Shown here piece by piece: positions 55,701 through 63,005 of a DNA stretch of 64,000 nucleotides (its first letter is position 1; each line of letters opens with the position of its first letter). Source of the stretch: Chromohalobacter sarecensis (GTDB lineage Bacteria > Pseudomonadota > Gammaproteobacteria > Pseudomonadales > Halomonadaceae). The stretch lies in contig NZ_JAKGAN010000002.1 of assembly GCF_023061135.1 (NCBI RefSeq), positions 310,001 to 374,000 on the forward strand, read 5' to 3'. The position numbers were made by a program, and so were the translations under genes. A model generated the notes under the pieces. It did no database searches. It was not told where the DNA came from and was given only the letters and a program-made list of their open reading frames with translations.

Positions 55701-56702
55701 CTGGTCATGAACCTGCGGGTGGTCGACCACGATGGCAAGGTGCTCGGCGAAGGGCGCGACTTGAGCGCCCTCAAGCAGCGTTTCGACGAGGCGGCGAGCC
55801 AGGGCGCCAAGGCGCTGGCGGCGAGTGGGCCGACGGCCGAGGCGCTGGACGAGTTGCCGGCACAGGCGATTCCCGAGTCGCGCTCCACCCAGCAGGCGGG
55901 CATTCGCGTCGAGGCTTATCCGGCACTGGTCGACCAGGGCGATAGCCTGGCCATCGAATCGTTCGATCATCCGGACAAGGCGCACGCGGCGCATCGTCAT
56001 GGGGTAAAGCGTGCGGCGATGCTGCGTCTGCCTGAGCAGGTGCGCTACCTCGCCCGCGAGCTCAAGGGGGTGGATCGTTGTGCGTTGCTGTTCGCCAAGG
56101 TGGGCAGCAAGCAACAACTCGTCGATGACCTGATCGAGGCCGTCTTTCTGCAGGTGGTTGCCGTGGATCCGTTGCCGCGCGATCGCGACGCCCTCGAGGC
56201 ACGCATCGAGGCCACGCGAGGCGAGCTGGTCGCGCATGCCGAATCTCTGGTCGCGATCCTCCAGAAGGCACTGGAAGGGCATCTGGAGGTGACCAAGGCG
56301 CTCAAGGGCAACATCGGTTTCTCATTGGCCTTGGTCTACAGTGATTTGAAAGCCCAGATGGGGCGCCTGGTGTATCCCGGCTTCATCAGCGATGCCGAGG
56401 CGTGGCTCGAGCAGTATCCGCGCTACATGCAGGCGGCGCTGATCCGGCTCGAGAAGGCGCCGCGCGAACGCAGCCGCGATCAGGCGGCGATGCATCAGGT
56501 ACACGAATTCGAGGAGCGCCTGCGTGCACGTCTCGAGGCCGATCAGCGCGAGGGCCGTCGCGACCCGCGTTTCATCGAGTTCGGCTGGTGGCTCGAGGAG
56601 TTGCGGGTGTCATTGTTCGCCCAGCAACTCGGCACCCTGGCGCCGGTGTCGGTCAAGCGCCTCGAGCGGCGCTGGGCGGAACTGACGGGTCGTCAGCAGT
56701 GA
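52719..56702 (+). CDS. hrpA: ATP-dependent RNA helicase HrpA (TTG start)
   Basis: 1327 residues, DEAH-box helicase. Motif I VVAGETGSGKTTQLPK, motif II IIIDEAHERSLNID, motif III ITSATID, motif VI ADQRKGRCGRISEG. A large C-terminal region (DUF3418 type) extends past residue 700 to the end, as in E. coli HrpA (1300). The start is TTG at 52719, with GAGG 6 nt upstream; the ATG just before runs into a stop after four codons. Acts in mRNA processing and ribosome rescue on collided ribosomes. Confidence 0.95.
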   Translation: MSTTPTSDSRDQLARLRSQLDDCLLRDARDQGRRLDKLAGRARGGKPIDRSLREIETRLARSREALAARRAQPLTLRYPEHLPVVERREDLLAALDEHQIVVVAGETGSGKTTQLPKLCLELGLGRRGLIGHTQPRRLAARTVATRLAEELEVPLGSQVGYQVRFTDQTDERTLVKLMTDGILLAETQNDPDLERYEAIIIDEAHERSLNIDFLLGYLKRLTERRPDLKIIITSATIDVERFSQHFGREGKPAPVVEVSGRTYPVDVFYRPLVRDADDEEDRSLQEGILHAVEEIESIERERRWFSGPRDVLIFLPGEREIRETADTLRRADLRGTEILPLYARLSNAEQNRVFQSHTGRRIVLATNVAETSLTVPGIRYVIDPGLVRISRYSYRSKVQRLPIEPVSQASADQRKGRCGRISEGVCIRLYSEEDFLARPTYTEPEIQRTNLASVILSMLALKLGDIEAFPFVDVPDSRFVKDGYRLLYELGAVSADNRLSELGRRLARLPIDPRLARMVLAGAEQGSLRETLIVVSALTAQDPRDRPADKRQAADQQHRQWQDPESDFMAWLNLWHGVEHARETLSGNQLRRWCRDNYLSYLRLREWHDTFRQLKQLTRDMGLESSSAVLPPKEDAPATAHPRVDGERLHKALLSGLLSHLGTLQENREYLGARNRKFMIHPGSGLAKKTPKWVMAGELVETSRLYARDVARIQPDWVEPMAEHLIKRSHSEPHWEMKRGQVVAFEQVTLFGLPIVTGRRVDYAKVAPEEAREIFIRRALVEGEYRSQADFFQHNRALIDDVEELEDRARKRDILVDEETLFAFYDARLPADVAGARSFERWRKQAEREAPEVLKLDRDTLMARDAEEITQEAYPDVLVHNGVRYPLSYHFAPREPDDGVTLTVPAAMLSQLPEGRLEWLVPGLLREKCIALLKTLPKAIRRQVVPIPDWVDAALATLVPDERPLTEALGEFLRRRTGVRLGPDDWHTEALEAHLVMNLRVVDHDGKVLGEGRDLSALKQRFDEAASQGAKALAASGPTAEALDELPAQAIPESRSTQQAGIRVEAYPALVDQGDSLAIESFDHPDKAHAAHRHGVKRAAMLRLPEQVRYLARELKGVDRCALLFAKVGSKQQLVDDLIEAVFLQVVAVDPLPRDRDALEARIEATRGELVAHAESLVAILQKALEGHLEVTKALKGNIGFSLALVYSDLKAQMGRLVYPGFISDAEAWLEQYPRYMQAALIRLEKAPRERSRDQAAMHQVHEFEERLRARLEADQREGRRDPRFIEFGWWLEELRVSLFAQQLGTLAPVSVKRLERRWAELTGRQQ

Positions 56703-56751
56703 CACCGCGCATTCTAATGATTACACGCCAAGCGCACCTGGGAGCACGCTC

Positions 56752-57894
56752 ATGACGCATGCGGTCATCACCGGAACGGGGCTCTATACGCCCCCCAACG
56801 CCATCGACAACGCAACGTTGGTGGCCTCGTTCAATGCCTGGGTGGATCGCGAAAACGCGCGCCACCACGAGGCGATTCGTGACGGACATCGCCAGCCACT
56901 CGAGCATTCGAGCAGTGAGTTCATCGTCAAGGCCTCGGGAATTCATAGTCGCTACGTGGTCGAGGCGGCGGGGATTCTCGATCCCGACCGCATGCGCCCA
57001 CAATTGGCGCCACGCGGCAATGACGCGCTCTGCGTGCAGGCCGAGATGGGTTTGGCAGCGGCGCACCAGGCGCTGTCCAATGCTACCGTCACGCCCGATG
57101 GCCTGGATATGGTGATCGTGGCATGCTCCAACCTGCAGCGGGCGTATCCGGCCATTGCCGTGGAACTGCAGGCAGCATTGGGCGCCGGGGGACATGCCTT
57201 CGACATGAACGTGGCGTGTTCCAGTGCGACCTTCGCCATCGATGTGGCCAACAATGCGATTCGGGCCGGTAGTGCCCAACGCGTCTTGATAGTGAACCCG
57301 GAGATCTGCTCGGCGCATCTCAATTTCCGCGACCGCGACAGTCACTTCATCTTCGGCGATGCGTGCACGGCAGTGGTGTTAGAGGCCGATGATGTGGCGC
57401 AAGCGGAGGAGCGCTTCGAGGTCATGAGCACGCGCCTGGTGACGCGTTTCTCGAATGCGATCCGCAACAATTTCGGCTTTCTCGACCGAGTGACGGAGCA
57501 TGGGATCGATGCCGAGCCGGCGTTCGTCGCCGACAAGCTGTTCATGCAGGACGGGCGCCGGGTCTTCAAGGAAGTATGTCCGCTGGTGGCCGAGTTGATC
57601 GGTGCGCACCTCGAGGAGCAGAATGTGGCACCCAGCGATCTCAAGCGGTTGTGGCTGCACCAGGCCAATCGTCATATGAATGATCTGATCGCCCGGCGCG
57701 TGCTGGGGCGCGACCCCGATGAAAGTGAGGCGCCGGTGATTCTCGACCGCTATGCCAACACCAGTTCCGCCGGTTCGATCATCGCCTTTCATCTGCATCG
57801 CGACAATCTGGCTGTGGGCGATGTGGGGGTGGTCTGTTCGTTCGGAGCGGGCTACAGTGCGGGCAATATACTATTACGCAAGGTGAAGGCTTGA
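56752..57894 (+). CDS. Beta-ketoacyl-ACP synthase III-like enzyme (acyl-CoA shunt type)
   Basis: 380 residues, longer than classic FabH (about 320). Catalytic triad: Cys in MNVACSSATFAI, His in LWLHQANRHMND, Asn in RYANTSSAGSIIAF. It resembles Pseudomonas PA3286, which condenses medium-chain acyl-CoA from beta-oxidation with malonyl-ACP. The close fadD supports a link between fatty acid uptake and synthesis, but that is context only. The stop overlaps the mlaA start by one base (TGATG). Confidence 0.88.
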   Translation: MTHAVITGTGLYTPPNAIDNATLVASFNAWVDRENARHHEAIRDGHRQPLEHSSSEFIVKASGIHSRYVVEAAGILDPDRMRPQLAPRGNDALCVQAEMGLAAAHQALSNATVTPDGLDMVIVACSNLQRAYPAIAVELQAALGAGGHAFDMNVACSSATFAIDVANNAIRAGSAQRVLIVNPEICSAHLNFRDRDSHFIFGDACTAVVLEADDVAQAEERFEVMSTRLVTRFSNAIRNNFGFLDRVTEHGIDAEPAFVADKLFMQDGRRVFKEVCPLVAELIGAHLEEQNVAPSDLKRLWLHQANRHMNDLIARRVLGRDPDESEAPVILDRYANTSSAGSIIAFHLHRDNLAVGDVGVVCSFGAGYSAGNILLRKVKA

Positions 57895-58643
57895 TGAAAA
57901 CGACCAAGTGGCTGGCTGTGGCATGCATGGCGACGGCAGTCAGCGGCTGCGCGACGCAGGGCCAGACGGACGCCAATCCCGACGATCCTTGGGAGGGGTA
58001 TAACCGTAAGGTGTTCGCTTTCAACGACACGCTGGATCGCTATGCGTTGAAACCCGTCGCTCAAGGATATGACTATGTCACCCCCGAGCCTGTTCAGTCG
58101 GGGGTCGGCAATTTCTTCAGCAACCTGGGAGAGATTGGCACCACGGTCAATAGCGTATTGCAGTGGAAATGGGCCAATGCCGGTATGGCGTCCGGGCGTT
58201 TCGTGGTCAATTCCATCCTCGGGATCGGCGGCGTTCTCGACCCGGCCTCACGCATGGGGCTTGTCGAGCGCGAGGAAGACTTTGGCCAGACATTGGCCAC
58301 CTGGGGCGTCGGCGAAGGGCCTTACGTGGTCTTGCCCGTGCTGGGCGGCCGTACGCTGCGCCATACTTCGGGATTACCCGTGGATTGGTATACCGACCCG
58401 GTGACCTATGTCGAAGAAGATTCGGTGCGTTATGGTTTGCGTTTCGTCGACCTCATCGATACGCGAGCGGGACTTCTCGACCGCGAAGAGTTGATTAGTG
58501 GCGATCGTTACAGCTTCATCCGTGATGCGTATCTCCAGAACCGGCGCTACGAGATCAACGATGGTGAATCGGGAGAGGATCCCTTTGCCAGCGGTGATTT
58601 CGGCGACGATTTCGAATACGACGAAGACGCCTTCGCCGATTGA
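57894..58643 (+). CDS. mlaA: Outer-membrane lipid asymmetry lipoprotein MlaA (VacJ)
   Basis: 249 residues. Lipobox VSGC after a short signal peptide (LAVACMATAVSGC). The family core includes DPWEGYNRKVFAFNDTLDRY and GVGEGPYVVLPVLGGRTLR. The acidic C-terminus (DFGDDFEYDEDAFAD) extends a little beyond the family. It removes phospholipid from the outer leaflet and passes it to the Mla system. Fused transcriptionally to the KAS III by overlap. An ATG start was preferred over TTG three bases upstream. Confidence 0.94.
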   Translation: MKTTKWLAVACMATAVSGCATQGQTDANPDDPWEGYNRKVFAFNDTLDRYALKPVAQGYDYVTPEPVQSGVGNFFSNLGEIGTTVNSVLQWKWANAGMASGRFVVNSILGIGGVLDPASRMGLVEREEDFGQTLATWGVGEGPYVVLPVLGGRTLRHTSGLPVDWYTDPVTYVEEDSVRYGLRFVDLIDTRAGLLDREELISGDRYSFIRDAYLQNRRYEINDGESGEDPFASGDFGDDFEYDEDAFAD

Positions 58644-58657
58644 TCCCGAGGCCCCGC

Positions 58658-59797
58658 ATGGCCAACGCACGTACTTTGATCGGTCTGCTCGACACGCCCG
58701 GCGCATCGCGCGATGCGTTGGCGCGTCTCATTGGAAGCGGGCACTTTGCCGTATTGGCGACGGCATCCGTAGACGCGTTACCCGAGGACGTTGCCTTGGT
58801 GGTCGCCCATGTGCGAGTGGTCGCACGGGATGACTGGGCCACGTTGGCCGCGCGCTGGCCGACCATCGTCATCAGCGAGACGCGCCTCGATGGCGATCTG
58901 CTGCAGGCCGTCGATGCCGGATTGGTCGATTACCTGGTCGAACCGGAGTGCCATGGCGATATCTTGCGTCGCTTGATCGAGCGCTCCATCGCCCATCATC
59001 GCCTTGCTCAGGAACATGCCCGCGACCGCCAGCGTCTGGCCGAGCTCAACGAAAGCCTGGAAACCCATTTGGCCATGTTGCGGCTCGATCAACAGGCCGG
59101 CTGGCAGATCCAGCGCAAGCTGCTGCCCGCCAGTCCGATAACGCGGCATGGCGTGAAGGCCGATTACTGGCTGGCACCGTCGCTTTACCTGTCGGGCGAC
59201 TTTCTCGACTTTCAGCGTTGCGATGCGCGCTACAGTTTCTTTTATTTCGTCGATGTCTCGGGGCACGGAGCGTCGTCGGCCTTCGTGACCGTACTGCTCA
59301 AGTATCTCAGCAATCGCTGGCTGACGCAGTGGCGGCAAGAGGCGGCGGAGACCTTCCCCGCGCGCTGCCTGACGGAGCTCAATCGAGAGCTGTTGGAGAC
59401 GGGTATCGGTAAGCATGCCACGGTGTTTGCCGGGGTGCTTGACCACGAGCAACGCTATCTCCACTATTCGCTCGGCGCGCAGATGCCGATGCCCTTTTTG
59501 CAAGTGGATCGCGACGTCAGCGTGCTCGAAGGCGAGGGGCCGCCGGTGGGGTTGTTTCCTCATGTCGAGTTCCCCACCTATGGCTGTACATTGCCGGAAC
59601 GATTCCGCCTTTGGCTTTGTTCCGATGGCATCTTGGAATGCCTGAGCGGCGATACTCTCGATCAGCGTCTCGAGGCACTGAAGCGCCGGATTGCCTCTAG
59701 TACGTCGGTGGACGCGTTGAAAGATGGGCTCGTTCTGGGCGATGAATTGCCGGATGATCTCACCATCATGACTTTGAGTGGATTCGACCATGCATGA
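58658..59797 (+). CDS. SpoIIE/PP2C-type phosphatase with degenerate receiver (RssB-like)
   Basis: 379 residues. The PPM/SpoIIE phosphatase (about residues 160-375) shows LYLSGDFLDFQR, FVDVSGHGASSAFVTVLLKY, LCSDGILE and DDLTIM, with metal-binding aspartates intact. This block closely parallels the Pseudomonas RssB protein. The N-terminal 110 residues look like a receiver fold, but the phospho-acceptor Asp is not in place (VALVVAHVRVV), so it is probably a pseudo-receiver. GAGG lies 6 nt before the ATG. It overlaps the STAS gene by 8 bases. It likely dephosphorylates that partner. Confidence 0.88.
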   Translation: MANARTLIGLLDTPGASRDALARLIGSGHFAVLATASVDALPEDVALVVAHVRVVARDDWATLAARWPTIVISETRLDGDLLQAVDAGLVDYLVEPECHGDILRRLIERSIAHHRLAQEHARDRQRLAELNESLETHLAMLRLDQQAGWQIQRKLLPASPITRHGVKADYWLAPSLYLSGDFLDFQRCDARYSFFYFVDVSGHGASSAFVTVLLKYLSNRWLTQWRQEAAETFPARCLTELNRELLETGIGKHATVFAGVLDHEQRYLHYSLGAQMPMPFLQVDRDVSVLEGEGPPVGLFPHVEFPTYGCTLPERFRLWLCSDGILECLSGDTLDQRLEALKRRIASSTSVDALKDGLVLGDELPDDLTIMTLSGFDHA

Positions 59798-60305
59798 AGG
59801 GCGTATTCAGGCGGCGTTCGACGCCGGTGTGTTCGTGCTCAAGCTCAGTGGTGACGTGCGTCTGACGCTATGCGCGACGCTCGATCAGCAGGCACAGCGC
59901 GTGGCCGAGAGCCCGGGCCTCGTCGCGGTGATGATCGACCTGCGCGAGGCGACGAATGTCGACTCCACGGCACTCGGCTTTCTGGCCAAGGTGGCCATGG
60001 CCGTTCAGGGGCGGCTCGAACAACCGCCGACCATCGTCGCCGAGCATCCCGACGTGCGCCGTATGCTCGATGTCATGGGGTTTTCGCATTACTTCACCTT
60101 GCTGGAGTCACCGTTGACCGAGCCGGCGAGCCTCGATGAGTTGCCGCAGGTAAGTGCCGACGCGGATGACATGCAGCAACGCATCCTCGAAGCCCACCGT
60201 ATCCTCATGCGCATGAGCGATCATAATCGCGACGAGTTCCAGCCGCTGGTCGACCTGCTCGAAGAGCAGAAATCCGACGAGGATTGTTCCAAGGCGCACC
60301 GCTGA
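59790..60305 (+). CDS. STAS-domain anti-sigma factor antagonist (RssC-like)
   Basis: 171 residues. The N-terminal STAS domain (about residues 1-105) carries the phosphorylatable Ser in EATNVDSTALGFLAK, matching SpoIIAA-class proteins. A C-terminal helical extension (about residues 125-171: QQRILEAHRILMRMSDHN) is typical of RssC-like partners. The gene starts inside the phosphatase gene. Together they form a partner-switch that, in Pseudomonas, controls RpoS turnover or motility; the effector here is unseen. Confidence 0.88.
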   Translation: MHEGRIQAAFDAGVFVLKLSGDVRLTLCATLDQQAQRVAESPGLVAVMIDLREATNVDSTALGFLAKVAMAVQGRLEQPPTIVAEHPDVRRMLDVMGFSHYFTLLESPLTEPASLDELPQVSADADDMQQRILEAHRILMRMSDHNRDEFQPLVDLLEEQKSDEDCSKAHR

Positions 60306-60489
60306 CGCACGCTTGGTGCCGCCCTCCTATGATGTCATCGCCGTGATATCCCGTCACTGACGCTAATGTTCGGTCCCCAGTGCGACCGTTATCGGCTATG
60401 ATGAGCACACTAGCCGTTAGCCTTCTTTATTATCGTGTGCCGAGCCTCCAGGGCGTCGGTGCATCGACGTACGTTTTTCGGGAGATGTC

Positions 60490-61701
60490 GTGACTCAACT
60501 CAATGCGCGGCGATTGGCCTTGCTGGTGGCGGCCAACACTGCCCTGGCGCCTTTTGCCATCGATGCCTACTTGCCTGCTATGCCCACGCTTGCCGAGGCC
60601 GTGAACGCCAGCGTTCACCATACTGAGCTGTCGCTGAGCGTGTTCCTTTTCGGGTTCGCCATTGGGCAACTGCTGTGTGGGCCGCTATCGGATCGCTTGG
60701 GTCGGCGCCCGGTGCTGTTGACCGGCCTGGTCGTGTTTCTGATCGCTAGCCTGGGGATCATGCAGGTCTCGTCTCTGGAGACGCTGTGGGGCTTGCGGTT
60801 CGTTCAGGCACTGGGCGGCGGCGCCTGTGTGGTCAACTCGGCGGCTATCGTGCGTGACTGTTTCAGCGGGCGTGAGGCCGCCAAGGTGATGTCGACCATG
60901 GCGATGATTCTGATGCTGGCACCGCTGGTAGCGCCTACAGTGGGGAGCGTGCTGCTGGGGATCTTCAACTGGCAGTCGATCTTCCTGTTCCTGGCCTTGT
61001 ACGCTGCATTCCTGTTGTTTTTTCTTGGCACCAAGCTTCCTGAGACCCACGGGCGTGACCCCGACGCGCCGTCGCCACGCCAGGTGCTGGGCAACTATGC
61101 CAGTGTGCTTCGCCATCGCGAGGCGATGGGGTATATCTGTGCGGTGTCGATGTCATTCGCGGGCATGTTCGCGTTCATCACCGGCTCGCCGTATCTGTAC
61201 ATGGAGCATTATGGATTATCAGCGGCCGTCTACCCGTTCGTGTTCGGGGCCAATATTCTGGTCATGGCGTCTTCCAACCGGCTCAATATTCATCTCTTGA
61301 AGACTCGCACACCGCAGCAGAACCTCGTTGTCGGGTTGGGTCTCCAGCTATGTGCCGGCGTGGCTCTGGTGGCGTTGATTCTCTCGGGGCTGGATTCGAT
61401 CTACAGCGTGGCGCCGCTGATGGTTATCTTCGTGGGTATGCAGGGTCTGATCGCGCCCAACGCAATGTCCTCGATGCTCGATCATTTTCCCAGAATGAGT
61501 GCCACGGCGACGGCCCTGCAGGGGTGCCTGCAATTTTCCAGCGGCGCGTTCGCCGGCATGCTGGTGGGGGCTTTCGAAATCGCCAGTGCCTGGCCGACGG
61601 TGTTGACGATGCTCGGTGCCTCGTTGCTGGGCAATATCGGTTTGCGCTTGCTGGCCGGTCGAGCGCTGGGGGCGGAAACGGAAGTGGCCACCGAGCGCTA
61701 G
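60490..61701 (+). CDS. Bcr/CflA family drug-resistance MFS transporter
   Basis: 403 residues, twelve helices. FAIDAYLPAMPTLA in TM1, the MFS loop LCGPLSDRLGRRPVLLTG between helices 2 and 3, and RFVQALGGGACVVNSAAIVRD are Bcr/CflA hallmarks. Starts at GTG (GGGAGA upstream). Proton-driven drug export, for example of bicyclomycin-like compounds in relatives. Intact relative of the broken pump at 13439-14112. Confidence 0.92.
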   Translation: MTQLNARRLALLVAANTALAPFAIDAYLPAMPTLAEAVNASVHHTELSLSVFLFGFAIGQLLCGPLSDRLGRRPVLLTGLVVFLIASLGIMQVSSLETLWGLRFVQALGGGACVVNSAAIVRDCFSGREAAKVMSTMAMILMLAPLVAPTVGSVLLGIFNWQSIFLFLALYAAFLLFFLGTKLPETHGRDPDAPSPRQVLGNYASVLRHREAMGYICAVSMSFAGMFAFITGSPYLYMEHYGLSAAVYPFVFGANILVMASSNRLNIHLLKTRTPQQNLVVGLGLQLCAGVALVALILSGLDSIYSVAPLMVIFVGMQGLIAPNAMSSMLDHFPRMSATATALQGCLQFSSGAFAGMLVGAFEIASAWPTVLTMLGASLLGNIGLRLLAGRALGAETEVATER

Positions 61702-61773
61702 GCGTTGCCGCTTTAATTCGACGCATAAGTGCAGTGGTAGCGCGTGTCGAGCTGCCGGCACGGCTCATGTGAT

Positions 61774-61802
61774 ATTCGTCATTTCCTGTCATGAAGCTGT
61801 CA
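61774..61802 (+). promoter_or_regulatory. Pho box (PhoB binding site) upstream of pstS
   Basis: Three direct repeats at 11-bp intervals: TTCGTCA (61774), CTGTCAT (61785), CTGTCAT (61796). The last two give CTGTCATGAAGCTGTCAT, close to the E. coli Pho box consensus. It ends 62 bp before the pstS ATG, where a phosphate-starvation promoter should be. Confidence 0.88.
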
Positions 61803-61864
61803 TCTTCATTAGGCATCTTAGGTGTCGCGAAGGTTGAACACTCTCATCGACAGGAGTTACCTGC

Positions 61865-62890
61865 ATGAACCGTATCCTCAAGACCACCGCATTGACCGCT
61901 GCCGTGATGAGCGTCGCGGGCGCTGCTCAAGCGCAGAACGACACTCGCGAGCAGCTACGCATCGTCGGGTCCAGCACCGTCTATCCGTTCGCCAGCTACG
62001 TCGTCGAGGAGTTCGGCGCGACCACCGATTATCCGACGCCGGTCATCGAATCCACGGGCTCGGGTGGCGGCATTAAGCTGTTTTGTGAAGGTCCGGGCAT
62101 GGATACAGCGGATGTCACGAATGCTTCGCGCCGCATGAAGGCCTCCGAGTTCGAGCGTTGCCAGGAAAACGGCGTGACTGATATTACCGAGGTCAAGATC
62201 GGCTATGACGGCATTGCGGTCGCCGAGTCCGATGCCAACGATGCCGTAGCGCTGACGCGTGAGCAGATCTTCCTTGCCTTGGCGGCCCAGGTGCCACAGG
62301 ACGGAAAGCTGGTCGACAACCCCTACGAAAAATGGAGCGATATCGACTCCTCGCTGCCGGATCGTGAAATTGAAGTCTACGGGCCGCCGACGACCTCCGG
62401 TACGCGGGACTCCTTCGAAGAGCTGGTGATGGAAGCCGGTTCCGAAAACTTCGATATCTACGGCGATGAAGGTTATACCGATATTCGTCAGGATGGCGCC
62501 TGGATCGATGCAGGCGAAAATGACAACCTGATCGTCCAGCGCTTGCAGGAAAATACCACGGCCTTCGGCGTCTTCGGTTACTCCTTCCTTGAAGAAAACG
62601 CCGATAGCTTGATCGGGTCGACTATTGATGGCGTCGAGCCGAATCCCGATAACATTAGCTCGGGCGACTATCCGGTGGCACGTTCCATGTTCTTCTATCT
62701 CAAGAATCAGCATGCCGATAACGTGCCGGCCATGTATCCCTACGCGGAAATGTTCATGAGCGAGCAGATGGTCAGCCCGATGGGCTACCTGCCCGGCCTC
62801 GGCTTGATTGCCTTGCCCGACGATGAGCGTGAAGCGTCTCGCCAGGCCGTCGAGAACCGCGAGACTCTCGAGCTCAGCGACCTGCAGTAA
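61865..62890 (+). CDS. pstS: Phosphate-binding periplasmic protein PstS
   Basis: 341 residues, signal peptide LTAAVMSVAGAAQAQ. Phosphate loops: IVGSSTVYPFASYVVEEF, IESTGSGGGIKLFC and YGPPTTSGTRDSFEELV. Receptor of the PstSCAB ABC importer. AGGAG lies 8 nt before the ATG, and a Pho box precedes it. The length and order fit. Followed by a hairpin and pstC. Confidence 0.95.
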   Translation: MNRILKTTALTAAVMSVAGAAQAQNDTREQLRIVGSSTVYPFASYVVEEFGATTDYPTPVIESTGSGGGIKLFCEGPGMDTADVTNASRRMKASEFERCQENGVTDITEVKIGYDGIAVAESDANDAVALTREQIFLALAAQVPQDGKLVDNPYEKWSDIDSSLPDREIEVYGPPTTSGTRDSFEELVMEAGSENFDIYGDEGYTDIRQDGAWIDAGENDNLIVQRLQENTTAFGVFGYSFLEENADSLIGSTIDGVEPNPDNISSGDYPVARSMFFYLKNQHADNVPAMYPYAEMFMSEQMVSPMGYLPGLGLIALPDDEREASRQAVENRETLELSDLQ

Positions 62891-62913
62891 GGACGTGAGT
62901 AGCTAGATGAAGT

Positions 62914-62937
62914 GGCCGGCAGCTGACGCTGCCGGCC
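62914..62937 (+). terminator. Hairpin between pstS and pstC
   Basis: 10-bp perfect stem GGCCGGCAGC / GCTGCCGGCC with loop TGAC, followed by CCTTTGC. No full T-run. Such hairpins often raise binding-protein over permease expression by stabilising or attenuating the message. Confidence 0.65.
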
Positions 62938-63005
62938 CCTTTGCTTGACGTCCCGTTAGAGCCTGAAGCCTCCCTCTGGGAGCAACGTTATCCTGAGAGA
63001 CCGAT

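Noticed and set aside
54474-56282. 602-codon open frame opposite hrpA
   Set aside because: Same effect of high GC; no ribosome site or recognisable protein. hrpA motifs are intact on the plus strand.
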